The position numbers were made by a program, and so were the translations under genes. A stretch of 64,000 nt of DNA, from contig MJCC01000013.1 of assembly GCA_001766655.1 (NCBI GenBank), positions 252,896-316,895 of the forward strand. The letters run 5' to 3'. Under the pieces are notes generated by a model that was not told the DNA's origin, did no database searches, and worked only from the letters and a program-made list of their open reading frames with translations. Source of the DNA: Phytomonas francai (taxonomy: Eukaryota; Euglenozoa; Kinetoplastea; Trypanosomatida; Trypanosomatidae). How positions within the stretch are numbered: the first letter of the stretch is position 1; each line of letters starts with the position of its first letter. Below, piece by piece: positions 51,528-61,388 of this stretch.

Positions 51528-53801
51528 ATGTCATGCCTTCCTTCCATTCCTGCGATTGGAAATACCTCACATGGATGCGCGCGAGGCAACCGGGCCCTAA
51601 GTGTATCGGACCCTTCGGCTAAAACGGTTACCAGCACACAAGTCTTAAATCGGCTGCAATCCTTGTGCTACGAGCCATCCATTCCAGAGGAATCCAGGCA
51701 AAAACTGCTGGCGGTTTTGAGTACCTTGCAGAGTTCGAGCTCCAATACGCCGAATGCCGCGTCGCCACAACCCAACACGGACGGGCTCCCGAGTCCCAAG
51801 CCCGCGGGTGCCCGGGGGTTGAAATCAACCGATATCCACGCACCGCTGTGGCATAGGGTGAATACCAAAAATGATACGGACCCGCGCTCGCGCGTGGAGG
51901 GCTTTAATCTTGTGGCCTCCCCTTTCAAAAACTTCGTAAAGTCGAAGTCGCTCAACAAGCGATCCCTCCCGGTGCTGCAGGACCACACCGAGACGTTTGC
52001 CATCATGAACAGGGTCATGTGTCAGACGATGCGCTACGTTGAGTCCATTTCGGAATTAGAATTTGACATCAATGATGTCAGAGAATATGACAATAGCGTC
52101 ATGGTTGACAAGGAACGGCTTTTTATGTCGGTTTGTTGCAGTGTGTTTGCCAACTTCTCGCTCACGACTACTTTGGGCCTCGACATTGAAAGGCTCACTA
52201 ATTTTCTTATTGACATATTTACCTACTATTCGAAAGACCATTATTTTTACACCGCCCTCCACGCGGCGGACGCCCTTCAAATGCTCTCCCTGTTCTTTCG
52301 CGAACCCAATACAAACTTTCTTTTCACGGATGATGAAATTTTAATGGCCTTTCTTAGCATTCTATGCTTTGATATTGCCCACCCCGCGCTGCATTACATC
52401 ACCCTTGTCGAATTAAATCATCCCCTGATCACGGTGTTTGGCAATTTGTCGGTGAAGAAACAGGCGAGTCTCATAGTTTTTCTGCATCGGCTTTTTCTGG
52501 AAGAAAACTTTTTCCTGACCTCGTCGCAGTCGATGCTGCACACGAAGAACCTACTTCAAGAATACCTCAACGCAATTGTGATTTTCACGTCGAGTAAATT
52601 TAGTTCGTACTTGATAAGTCAACTACGTTGTATTGCTACCTCCAGTCGTATTGATGGTGATGACATACTATACCTGCTGTCCGCTCTCACACAACTTTCG
52701 TTCAACTCCTTTGCGTTCCGTCCGCGTAAACAGTGGATGTTCTGGGGTGGTTGCCTGCACGCCGAATGGCGACGTGAGGAGGAGGAACGCCGCCGACGTT
52801 GGTTGGATAAGCTGTTTCCCAATCTCAATTCGGATGCCCGATCGGGGGTCTCGATGGTAGTAGACTACTGCGCCTCCACGGTGAAGCCCCTCGCGGACGC
52901 CGTCAGGACGCTCGTCCCGACGGACCTCTACGACAACCTCGAGCAGAACCTCGATCTGGCCGCCATCGAGGCCGAGATGACGGAGTCCGCCCGGGGCGTC
53001 TTTTCGCCGCTGAAGGCGCTTCGGCCGTGGGGGGACCACAGCGCGTTCGTCTTCGAGATCCTCCGGCGGACCACGGCGCACGCGACCAGCCTCGACCGCA
53101 AGGCCTCCAAGTGCGCGATCCTGAACGCGTCGCCGCAGCGCTCGATGGAGCGGCAGAACTCCCTCACGCACCTCTCCCTCCACCCGTCCGTGAGCGACGT
53201 CGAGGTCGACTGCGCGCGCGGCGGCGCGAGCCCCGGGCCGACGCCCGCCGAGCACTACTTTTCCTTTCTCCGGCTTTACGACGAGTTCGAGCGCGCCGGG
53301 CGGCCCTCCGCCGCCTTCGCGGGGCAGCTTCTCTTCTTTGCCCTGCAGCTCGACCCCGGCTACGTCGGGCGCTACGCGCGCGAGGCCTTCGGCGAGGACT
53401 GCCGCGCGCCGGAGTGCGCGGCGATGGCCGCGATGATTCGCGCGGCCGAGGAGCCGCCGTCGACCGCCGAGGCCATCGCGAGCCGCCGCGCCGGCGGGGG
53501 GCCCTTCGCGCCCGCCCCCGACGACGCCAACGCCACCGACGGCTTCCTCCTCCTCCTCCTGCACATGTACGCCGCGCGCGAGGAGGAGGCCGAGCGCCTG
53601 ATGGCCGCGCATTCCCTCCGCGAGGAGGGGGACGAGGGCGAGGGCGGCCGCATGACCTCCCCCCCGCCCATCCCGCGGCGCCCGCGCGAGATGCCGCAGC
53701 AAGACTCCCCCGTGCGCCTTCCCGTCAACTCCGACACCTCGAACGTGCGGAATGCCTTTACGATGCATCGCCTGATACCCAATCTGGAGCGGAACGATTA
53801 G
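51528..53801 (+). CDS. Cyclic-nucleotide phosphodiesterase-like protein with lost metal ligands
   Basis: 757 residues from ATG 51528 (an upstream GTG extends the frame by four codons). Residues about 150-480 follow the class I phosphodiesterase helical fold. YHNxxHAxDVxQ reads YFYTALHAADALQ: the catalytic His is Y241, while H245 is kept. The HD pair reads CFDIAHP (His to F281, D282 kept). The metal Asp of HxADLSN is Q389 in ALTQLSFN. The end matches the PDE C-terminal helices (VVDYCASTVKPLADAV, LYDNLEQNL). At least two of four metal ligands, the catalytic His and the purine-binding Gln region are lost, so cAMP hydrolysis is unlikely. A regulatory or binding role is inferred. The last 250 residues are GC-rich in codons and low in complexity. 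Confidence 0.85.
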   Translation: MSCLPSIPAIGNTSHGCARGNRALSVSDPSAKTVTSTQVLNRLQSLCYEPSIPEESRQKLLAVLSTLQSSSSNTPNAASPQPNTDGLPSPKPAGARGLKSTDIHAPLWHRVNTKNDTDPRSRVEGFNLVASPFKNFVKSKSLNKRSLPVLQDHTETFAIMNRVMCQTMRYVESISELEFDINDVREYDNSVMVDKERLFMSVCCSVFANFSLTTTLGLDIERLTNFLIDIFTYYSKDHYFYTALHAADALQMLSLFFREPNTNFLFTDDEILMAFLSILCFDIAHPALHYITLVELNHPLITVFGNLSVKKQASLIVFLHRLFLEENFFLTSSQSMLHTKNLLQEYLNAIVIFTSSKFSSYLISQLRCIATSSRIDGDDILYLLSALTQLSFNSFAFRPRKQWMFWGGCLHAEWRREEEERRRRWLDKLFPNLNSDARSGVSMVVDYCASTVKPLADAVRTLVPTDLYDNLEQNLDLAAIEAEMTESARGVFSPLKALRPWGDHSAFVFEILRRTTAHATSLDRKASKCAILNASPQRSMERQNSLTHLSLHPSVSDVEVDCARGGASPGPTPAEHYFSFLRLYDEFERAGRPSAAFAGQLLFFALQLDPGYVGRYAREAFGEDCRAPECAAMAAMIRAAEEPPSTAEAIASRRAGGGPFAPAPDDANATDGFLLLLLHMYAAREEEAERLMAAHSLREEGDEGEGGRMTSPPPIPRRPREMPQQDSPVRLPVNSDTSNVRNAFTMHRLIPNLERND

Positions 53802-54301
53802 CGGATGGATGGCTTATTCTTTTTTCTCTTCTTTGTCTTAGATCACTATGCTGTCAGGAAAAAAAAAAAAAATGTTCACCCATTGTACTTGTTGGTTCTA
53901 CTTCATTACAACCTTGCAAGCACATCTTCCCATTTGTTACCGAACCATACGAAACAACGATACTTTGACAAACTGTTGATAGGAATCCTTCCTCACACAA
54001 TGTACCGATATTCTATCCAAAGAACGGAGGCTATCTCCCACTCTTTAAAATACCCCTTCAACCCCCACCCGTTGGCTCTCTGCGTGACCGCTACAACCCA
54101 TTCTACATAGATGCGTAGTTCGAATTTTGTTTAATTAGAGTGAACGGAACTCGAACTGGTGGAAATCGGTGTCTTTAGGTTTCATTCCCTTTTGTGTAGA
54201 CACGTTTCCCCTCGGAAAGACAAATATAGGGTTAATAGATATCTATTTAAAAAAATCAGTACTTGAATAACAACATCATTTTCAATCGCCTTAGCCTTTC
54301 G
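53802..54301. other. Intergenic
   Basis: Spacer of 500 bases with an A13 run near 53,860. A pyrimidine-rich stretch ending in GCCTTAG (about 54,275-54,294) is a good acceptor for the next small gene. Confidence 0.6.
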
Positions 54302-54553
54302 ATGGGCGCGACTACGGCCGGATTTCTTGGAGGCTCGTGTGGTGCTATTTTGGTGGCATCCATGCTTCTCCGATACGACTTATCGAAGAAGTCAAATTTA
54401 ACGGATCTGCATATTAAGGAGTTAGCACATCATTCAGATCTTATTTTAGGGAGATGTAGAGTAGCTAGGAATATTTTTGCTGACATGAGATGCAAAGATG
54501 TGAGGTTGGAGCGCGCATCCGGAGAAGAAGCTAGGAGGGAGAAACATTTGTAA
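54302..54553 (+). CDS. Small N-terminally membrane-anchored protein
   Basis: 83 residues starting at ATG 54302, 7 bases after a pyrimidine tract ending in TTAG. Residues 5-22 (TAGFLGGSCGAILVASML) form one Gly-containing membrane helix. The rest is a soluble, charged helix (LRYDLSKK, then HSDLILGRCRVARN) ending in a run of Arg, Glu and Lys. The size and layout recall small mitochondrial inner-membrane proteins, but no family is recognised. Spacing and the acceptor support it as a gene. Confidence 0.55.
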   Translation: MGATTAGFLGGSCGAILVASMLLRYDLSKKSNLTDLHIKELAHHSDLILGRCRVARNIFADMRCKDVRLERASGEEARREKHL

Positions 54554-55970
54554 AGGTAGATGTATGCATACCTGCTATTTCTTAATAATGCGTATGTGGG
54601 ACCACAAGATAGCCGAATGCGCATAGATGTTGTAGCCTCCCTCCTATTTGCTGTCTTGGGTCAAGAATACACATAAACCAATCTACTCAAAACCGCTTCT
54701 TTGTCTTACTCTTGTATGTATCGAAAAGAGTGTTATTCATGTCCTAAGAAGCTGAATTCGGCACCTCAATCAAGTAAGACCTAAAAGCTAACGAAATTCC
54801 ATCATGAGGGACAAGGTCAGCAACACAACATACAAACATCATGATTGTTTTCGAAAAAAAAAAAAGGCATTGCTTTTTTACCTTAACATGACTCGCATGG
54901 TGTTCCTGAGGGAGAGTGTATACGATATTTGACTTTACTCTTCTGAATTTCGTGAGTCACGCAAGTGAATAGAATAGCCCTTGAAACGATCTGCCTCGTT
55001 CCCGATGCTGCATCTGAAACAGTCAAACCACAAAGGCAAACCCCAGAAAAAAAAAAGAATGCAGTAGGAAGGATATACTTTAAGACCCCCAAAAAAAAAA
55101 AAAAAAGGGGGTGAAAAGAAGACGTATTGCGGGTTCTCTTCATGAGAATTTACTTTCTTCGATATGGTGTATAGGAAGATCAATAAAGGCTGGGGTACGT
55201 GATTATTCATTTTATGTTGTCTTTTGCATTTGATATAGCGTGAGGTGGCACCGATATTGAGCGAAGGAAATACCGAAATCCCTAGTGAAGGTGATAAGTA
55301 AAAGATGATGTGGGTCATCCTTCAGCACGAAACCCTTCCGTGTAGGGATTGGTAAAGGAATTGAACGGCCTTTTCTTAGTCTTATTTAATCCAACAAGTG
55401 CTTTTGAATTTTGGTAACTCCCATTTTCCTGTATTTGGCTAGCGTGAAAATAAAATATAAATTTTCATGCTTGATTTAAACTTGAGTACAAGCCTGGAAT
55501 CAATTGTAAAGATGCTAGGGGAAAGAAGAGGTAATTACCTTTAGTACCATTACTCCACATCAAAATGGAAACATGTACCGCCCTGTATAAGTTTTTCCAA
55601 CTGTTTCGTGTACTCGAATGCATTCTTTTCTCTTGATTGTGTTTTCCCAATACAAACGATAATTTAATCAGAAACAATAAACCAAATTTTGTATTTGTTT
55701 TAGATTGCTATATGCATGTATTTCTATACAGAATTATGCCTAAGAATGTTCGAGTAACATTACACCAAATGGGTTTACATCAAAGTTTTTTTTGTGTGTT
55801 GACTCATGTTATCGAAGCAAAAGAACGAAACGCACTGATTTCGTCTAAGCTGCTTCCAAAGATACATTTTTCCCTTTTTATTTCCCCTTTCGGCTTCAGT
55901 GTAGTTTGTTGTTTTTTGCTTCTTTTCCCGTGGTGATTTTAGAGCCACGTAAAGACGTTTCCATTGGTCT
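54554..55970. other. Long intergenic region
   Basis: About 1.4 kb, AT-rich, with A-runs near 54,854 and 55,089. The only candidate gene is the doubtful ORF at 55,736. The last 100 bases contain the pyrimidine tract for the rhodanese-like gene. Confidence 0.55.
55736..55936 (+). CDS. Doubtful small protein
   Basis: 66 codons from an ATG 4 bases after a T-rich tract ending in ATACAG. The first 40 residues look protein-like (PKNVRVTLHQMGLHQSFF, then VIEAKERNALISSKLLPK). The last 20 are read through the pyrimidine tract of the next gene, which leaves no room for a normal 3' UTR. It may be an uncharacterised microprotein, a remnant, or chance. Confidence 0.25.
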   Translation: MPKNVRVTLHQMGLHQSFFCVLTHVIEAKERNALISSKLLPKIHFSLFISPFGFSVVCCFLLLFPW

Positions 55971-56459
55971 ATGGCGCAGTGGATACCGAAAACAGCGTGG
56001 AAAGTGTCCAACCTAAACAAACGCTACGGGCAGCAGTACCTACTCAAGGGATACCCTGCCCTAGAAAATAGCGAACCTTTTTTCGGACGATATACCGCCT
56101 TACACGATGAAAAAGCTCTCGGGAAGACATCGATTCGTGAAAAAATTGTGAAAACTCTCAAGGAAAGTGACGCGAACCCGTTTCCAGGGGCCCTCATAAT
56201 CGATTTGCGCGATCGCGCCGAGCGCCAACGCGAGCCGTTGGATTCGCGCGCCGTTCTCGTCCTCCACCCCCACGACCTCCTCTCCGGCGCGGCACTTCCC
56301 CTTCTCCCGGAGCAAAAAGCGCGGAGTGCGTTGTTTTTGGTGGCCTCGAGCGAACAGCGGGCCGCGAGCGGGGTGGAGGCCGCTCGCCGATGGGGCTACC
56401 ACAACGTATCCATTATGAGCGTCGCCATGGCCTCCGATGCTATTAAAAATACCGGATAG
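55971..56459 (+). CDS. Rhodanese-like domain protein without catalytic Cys
   Basis: 162 residues. The N-terminal 60 residues are basic and polar. Residues about 70-155 resemble a rhodanese/Cdc25-type domain: ALIIDLRDRAER at the start, a LFLVASSEQRAASG segment where active members have the Cys-containing loop, and RRWGYHNVSIMS before the end. The loop has Ala-Ser-Ser where active enzymes have Cys, so sulphur transfer is not expected. Inactive rhodanese domains often act as binding modules. The match is by pattern and moderate. The start ATG follows a pyrimidine tract ending in GATTTTAG. Confidence 0.6.
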   Translation: MAQWIPKTAWKVSNLNKRYGQQYLLKGYPALENSEPFFGRYTALHDEKALGKTSIREKIVKTLKESDANPFPGALIIDLRDRAERQREPLDSRAVLVLHPHDLLSGAALPLLPEQKARSALFLVASSEQRAASGVEAARRWGYHNVSIMSVAMASDAIKNTG

Positions 56460-56588
56460 AAAAGGGAAGGAAGCTTAACAAGTGTACCGTTTGCCTCGTC
56501 TGCGATTGTACACTGCAGTTAACTAGCGATAGACAGGTATTTGGATACAACTCACAGCATCGCCCGAACCCTTCTGAGCTTCCCTAAC

Positions 56589-56619
<31 letters not shown>

Positions 56620-58053
56620 TGTCTTGAATAGATGAATTATTGGAACCCTCAGTGTGTTGCAATGCTCCGGGAGATCATATTGTACACAAGGCACCCGAAT
56701 CATTGCCTCGATATCGACAGAAATGTTCGAAATGGCATCAATGAAGATAAACATGCACAGCTCTGAAGCTTACTCACCGAAAGACGCTAGGAAGGGATGG
56801 CTAAGTCAACTTGGTCCTTCTCCCTTTTTTATATTTACTATATGGGGGTGGACAGAGACGAAAATCTACTGAAAGAAACGTAAAAAATATTTTCCGACGC
56901 TTCCCTGTTGTTGTGTGGGCTTGTCAGGCCATGCGACCTCTTCAGGTCCTTTTCCAAACCCACAACGGGGCCTTGCAATGGGTTGAATAGCCCACGTGTA
57001 CGTCAAAGTAACGCGGCGTCTCGCTCGGCTGGCCTTGGAGCTTCGGTGTTTGTGGAATTGCACGGTGTCCCGACTTTTTACACGAATCCATCGGAATGTG
57101 GTGATTTCTGCGCGATGAGAAGCGCAGCCCATTGTGCTGTCGAGTCAATTCTTCCTGCGGAGTTTGGTTGGAAAGGGTGCTCTGTACGATAGTCTTTCTC
57201 CAAGTTGGGAAAGCCCATGTTGTTGTCTTGGCCATGTGGGGAATTTTAGCTGGTATGACGCATGCGATAACATCAACTCGGGTGGTGGTTCGACATGCCT
57301 CTCATGCGTTATCTCGGGGAGGGCATCTTGTCTGTTGAGGTGGCAGTGCCGACCCTCGGAGGGGCTCCGGAATCGGCACGGACCAGGAAAATTCTACGAG
57401 TCCATGTTTGCTTGGCGGATCCCCTGTGATGAGATGACGTTCAGGCCATTTTGGTATTCTTAACCAGCCTTTGCAGGAAACACGTCCCCTTTGTAGAGGC
57501 CTTCACATTGCGATACGGGTGGTTTGCTCTTGTGGTGGTAAAAAGTAAGTCTGCAGTGCGATGTTGGGGCAATGCATTCTTTGGTACAGTGATATTTGCT
57601 ACTTTTGTTGTGGGAACAGTGGGAGTCTAGGTGTAGAGTTGAGTGAAGTAAAAAACTCGCTAAGTTTTTGTCAATGAGCGGATGCTCCTTTTAACTTCCG
57701 TGTTCGTATCTAAAAACGTCATTTTGATGCTTAGATTTACAGGTAAAGAGGAGGGGGCTATCCGTGTGGTGTCAAAAGGAGGCAGACAGCGAGGATTGCG
57801 GTTTTGCTTCGTTCTTTCTGTGATGTTCTACCCTTCATCGTTCTTCTATGAAAAGTAAATTCCTAACAAAACTACAGTATGAACCCCATGTTTGCTTTTG
57901 AGTTTGTAGTAACTAATGTGTATGGGCGCGATCGGAAACACACTGGTTTGAGCTTCTGGAACCATTTTTATCAAAACCACTAAGGATAATCTACTAGCTA
58001 TTTCACATATTTCGCTGTTTTGTAAAAGAAGGTAATATCTGTAAGACTCAGTA
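56460..58053. other. Long intergenic region with GC-rich island
   Basis: About 1.6 kb. It starts with a TA repeat (about 56,588-56,611) and contains a 600-base island of higher GC described separately. The last 250 bases are ordinary AT-rich leader sequence. Confidence 0.55.
56908..57463 (+). pseudogene. GC-rich relic, possibly of a retroelement RNase H
   Basis: Several overlapping frames are open, none with a clear acceptor. One plus-strand frame reads SAGLGASVFVELHG, then GDFCAMRSAAHCAVES before a TAG near 57,190, and another continues with LYDSLSPSW. A Gly-rich strand, then an Ala/Cys-x-Glu helix, then a D-S-L-S segment is the order found in RNase H domains of ingi/L1Tc-type retroposons of kinetoplastids. 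The first catalytic Asp is not seen. The similarity is weak and by eye, so an unrelated decayed gene or non-coding RNA is equally possible. Confidence 0.2.
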
Positions 58054-59196
58054 ATGGATGGTGAAAGCCCCTCTGGAAAGGTTTTGCACGAGACGTCTGC
58101 CCAAAATTTTCCGAAACTCCCTACCAATTACCCTGACAACAATCACATTGCGGGGTTAAGCTGGTCCGCAGAACCCGTTAATCCCTCAAGTGGTTCCGGC
58201 GAGGCATTAATAAATGCGGACGACAATATTGAAGCGAAGGCGAACACCGGAGGAAACGGCATCACGACGAACAACACTCCACTCTCCCCGAGTGTATCCA
58301 AGAAGAAACGAAAAAGCACGCTGAAGGTGAGCATCCTCGACGTGGAGTCCGCGCCACCGATACCGGAGGGTGTGAACACGCCCCTGAGTGTGTCCATCTG
58401 TCAGAAGCACGGATTCAACCCTATTGAGCTCATCCCCAGGAATCTGTCCACGTTTATGGAGCCGGGGGTCTCAGCTGAGCTCGCCGATATACGCTATAAA
58501 TGCTACGAAAAGCGTCGACAAGAGCGCATGATGGCAGTTCTACCGAAAAGACAAGAACTGGAGGCGATTTTGCGGAACCCAGTGAAAAATGCTCATATGA
58601 AACCTCGCGTTGGTAAAGGTTCTAAACGGGATGTGGCTGCAGCAGATTCTGTGTTCCCAGAAAAAAGTCGCTCAATTTCTCCATCATGCAGCCCTGTGAG
58701 AGGGCTAAATGTAAGTGGGCAGGACCAAAAACAGAAACAACACGATGACCACATGGAAAACGATCGCGATATATTCCCTGATAACAAGCTTTATGCCTCC
58801 AACGTGAATAACACTCCGAACAACATCAGGCTTTCTTCTAAGTGTCATTCGTCGATATGCAGCTCCGCAGAGCATCCAATTGGGGGTCACAAAATACAGA
58901 GCCCCCTTCCGAGGCAACGTGAATCATCCCATCCCTCCGATAGGAACACGTTCCGATGCAGCATCCCTTACAGTCGCCAGTCTCGCAACGCTTCGACTGA
59001 AATCGAAAATGAACTTCAGGTCTTGGATAAGATAATCGAGCGTGAAAAAAAAGCACAGGCAATCGTTCGACAACAAAGAAAATTAATGGAGAAGGCTATG
59101 CAGATGCATTTCCTTAAAAACCAAGAGAAACTGATCAATACTCGAAAAAGAAATAAAATGACCCTCTTGAGGCATGAACAAGAAGCTCTAAATTGA
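58054..59196 (+). CDS. Unrecognised protein with C-terminal coiled coil
   Basis: 380 residues. The first 70 are polar, with a basic patch KKKRKST at about 88-94 that could be a nuclear signal. Residues about 95-170 look folded (APPIPEGVNTPLSVSICQKH, then DIRYKCYEKRRQERM). A Ser-rich, probably disordered middle (200-310) is followed by a highly charged helix at about 315-380 (LDKIIEREKKAQAIVRQQRK). No known domain. It lies between the GC-rich relic and topoisomerase IB small subunit. Confidence 0.75.
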   Translation: MDGESPSGKVLHETSAQNFPKLPTNYPDNNHIAGLSWSAEPVNPSSGSGEALINADDNIEAKANTGGNGITTNNTPLSPSVSKKKRKSTLKVSILDVESAPPIPEGVNTPLSVSICQKHGFNPIELIPRNLSTFMEPGVSAELADIRYKCYEKRRQERMMAVLPKRQELEAILRNPVKNAHMKPRVGKGSKRDVAAADSVFPEKSRSISPSCSPVRGLNVSGQDQKQKQHDDHMENDRDIFPDNKLYASNVNNTPNNIRLSSKCHSSICSSAEHPIGGHKIQSPLPRQRESSHPSDRNTFRCSIPYSRQSRNASTEIENELQVLDKIIEREKKAQAIVRQQRKLMEKAMQMHFLKNQEKLINTRKRNKMTLLRHEQEALN

Positions 59197-60241
59197 AAAG
59201 GAAGAAGAGCCATATACACACTGCGGAACCTCTGAGTCGCCCTGCACTTTGGGCTATTCACAAATAGCACTATTTGCCGCCGTGTAAACATACACAGAGA
59301 CTCAATCCGCCTTGGCCCCGTCAAATAAAGTTTGCTTTATTGAATCGAAATTTTATTTAAAATACACAATAAAAGAGAATATATGCATTCAATAATAACA
59401 ACAAGGGAAGAAAACTGAGTTGAACAGCTCGTATAAGTTTAACTATAAATGCTAGGGTAGACGGGTATATTCCATTTTTCCAATACGCATCATCTCTAGG
59501 AAACTCTCGACCCAAATATATATATATATTCATTTATTTCTCACGTGAGCATGTGATATACACAATCATGTTCCGTGTATATTTTACAAAATATGCATTC
59601 CCTTTTACGTTTTATTGCTTGATCTATATAAAAGTGTCATACCTTTATTCTGAATACGAGTTTACTAATATATTGCAACCAAAAATGAAGGATTTGCATT
59701 TTTACCTTTTAATTTAAATCCTTTTAGTTGTTGTTTTTTTTTAATCTTCATGAAACAGGGACAATTGAATCAGGTAATGAATAATTTAAAGCGTTATAAA
59801 TAAAAACTACTACCCATAGTCAGGGGTAACTTAATGACTGCTTGCTTCTGGATGCCAAAGCAAACCTTTTATATACACATCGATTTTATATGCATACATA
59901 ACAGCATGCAATCTAAATATCACACCATCCCCATGCTGCATATTGTTCGGTTTGGGAAAAAAAAACTGATTATTTTCGTTGACTAGTTTGTTCTAATTAA
60001 ACTCCACTGTGTGTCCTTCAGTATCTCATCCAGTAGATCCCTTTGTTGATGATGTAGTTCGTTGTTCACATTCCTACTTCCAACTCCAAGATCATTTCCT
60101 TATTTGTTTTTTTTGTGGAGAAAGTGAAAAAAGAAGGAAAAATAACGAACGGTCCCAAACACACAAAGCATTGCATTTATTTGAATCCTTTCGTTCAAGT
60201 GTCGAGTAAATTCCTATCCATAACCCCTCGTCCACGACAAA
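59197..60241. other. Intergenic
   Basis: About 1 kb of AT-rich sequence before the topoisomerase gene. A pyrimidine-rich stretch with TTTTTTTT followed by GTGGAG near 60,098-60,120 is a likely acceptor. No gene seen. Confidence 0.6.
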
Positions 60242-60919
60242 ATGGATGCTCCGACGCCCCAACCCCCTCATCCACCACTGCCGGTGAAAGTACCGATGAA
60301 GATGCCGATAAAAATTCAAGCGATGGCAGTCATCGGCCAGCGTCCTCCGGAGCCCCCACGGCGCGTCGAGAAGAGCGCGGGCCACGACCCCAAGCGATCC
60401 CGCGTCGAGGCCCCCACGCCGCCTACGCGCGCCGCGTTATCCTCGTCGACCTCCTCGTCGAGCTCCTCGAGCGATTCGCGGGGCTCGACCTCCTCGAGCG
60501 ATCTCAGCTCGAGCGCGAGCGCCGAGGCGACCTCCTCGGAGACCGCGAGCGAGCCGACCCTGTTTGACTTCGCGAAAGAAAAGGGCATTTTGAACGAAGA
60601 CGCCCCCCTCTTCGTCGACGAGGCGGGGCCGGCGGAGCCGATTATCCCCCCCCGCCCCCCTGTCATCCGGAGCTTCCCGACCGACCTCGAAAAGGCGATC
60701 GAGCGCTATAAGGAGCGGCTGAATCGCGAGGAAAACGCGGTCGCGATTAAGGACGACAACAAAACGGTTTCCCTCGGGACCAGCAAGGTGAACTACATCG
60801 ACCCCCGTATTATTTGTTCGTGGGCGAAGGAGCAGAACGTTCCGATTAACAAGATATTCTCCTCCACGCTGCAGCAAAAGTTTTCGTGGGCTCTCGACGC
60901 ACAAGGGTTTAACTTCTAA
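60242..60919 (+). CDS. TOP1S: DNA topoisomerase IB, small (catalytic-tyrosine) subunit
   Basis: 225 residues. In kinetoplastids topoisomerase IB is a heterodimer: a large subunit carries the DNA-binding core and this small subunit supplies the Tyr that forms the 3'-phosphotyrosyl link. The diagnostic SKxxY motif is SKVNY at 181-185 (Y185), followed by [20 protein letters not shown] as in the trypanosomatid subunit. The N-terminal 100 residues are Pro- then Ser-rich and disordered, with a basic cluster DPKRSR (49-54) that may serve nuclear import. The large-subunit gene is not in the window. This gene is the strongest taxonomic marker here. GC at third positions is very high in the middle of the gene. 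Confidence 0.94.
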   Translation: MDAPTPQPPHPPLPVKVPMKMPIKIQAMAVIGQRPPEPPRRVEKSAGHDPKRSRVEAPTPPTRAALSSSTSSSSSSSDSRGSTSSSDLSSSASAEATSSETASEPTLFDFAKEKGILNEDAPLFVDEAGPAEPIIPPRPPVIRSFPTDLEKAIERYKERLNREENAVAIKDDNKTVSLGTSKVNYIDPRIICSWAKEQNVPINKIFSSTLQQKFSWALDAQGFNF

Positions 60920-61388
60920 GGCAAGGATCCTAAATATTATAACCAGGGTAGTTGTCCCGCGCGATTTCCTCGGGAATCGGATCTAGGGAATTATTATTAT
61001 TTTTTTTAGCTGTGCTAAGTGAGGGAAGTATGTCGATACACATGGTACGCAGAGTCAGTCATAATGAAACTGAAGCTTCGTACAAGCAAATACTTCTACT
61101 CAAAATAATGTGAAGCTTTTAGATGTGGGGAAAAAGAGAATACTCATGCAACGCTGTATAGCGCTTGCTTATAAAATATCATGTTCTAACATAAAATAAG
61201 ACAAACTCTATCCATTCCGTCCCGCATGGTGTTCTCTCGTTCCGAAATAATTCATGTGGTTTTTCTCCTTAAATCAATCCATAAAGTACCAAAGGTCTGC
61301 TAAGCGATTAAACTAAAGAAGCAACACATTTAGTGGTTTATTGTGCTCAATTTTTGAAGCATTTGGTACCCCTCCACATTGATTATTC
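60920..61388. other. Intergenic
   Basis: AT-rich spacer between topoisomerase IB small subunit and the methyltransferase. Nothing else recognised. Confidence 0.6.
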
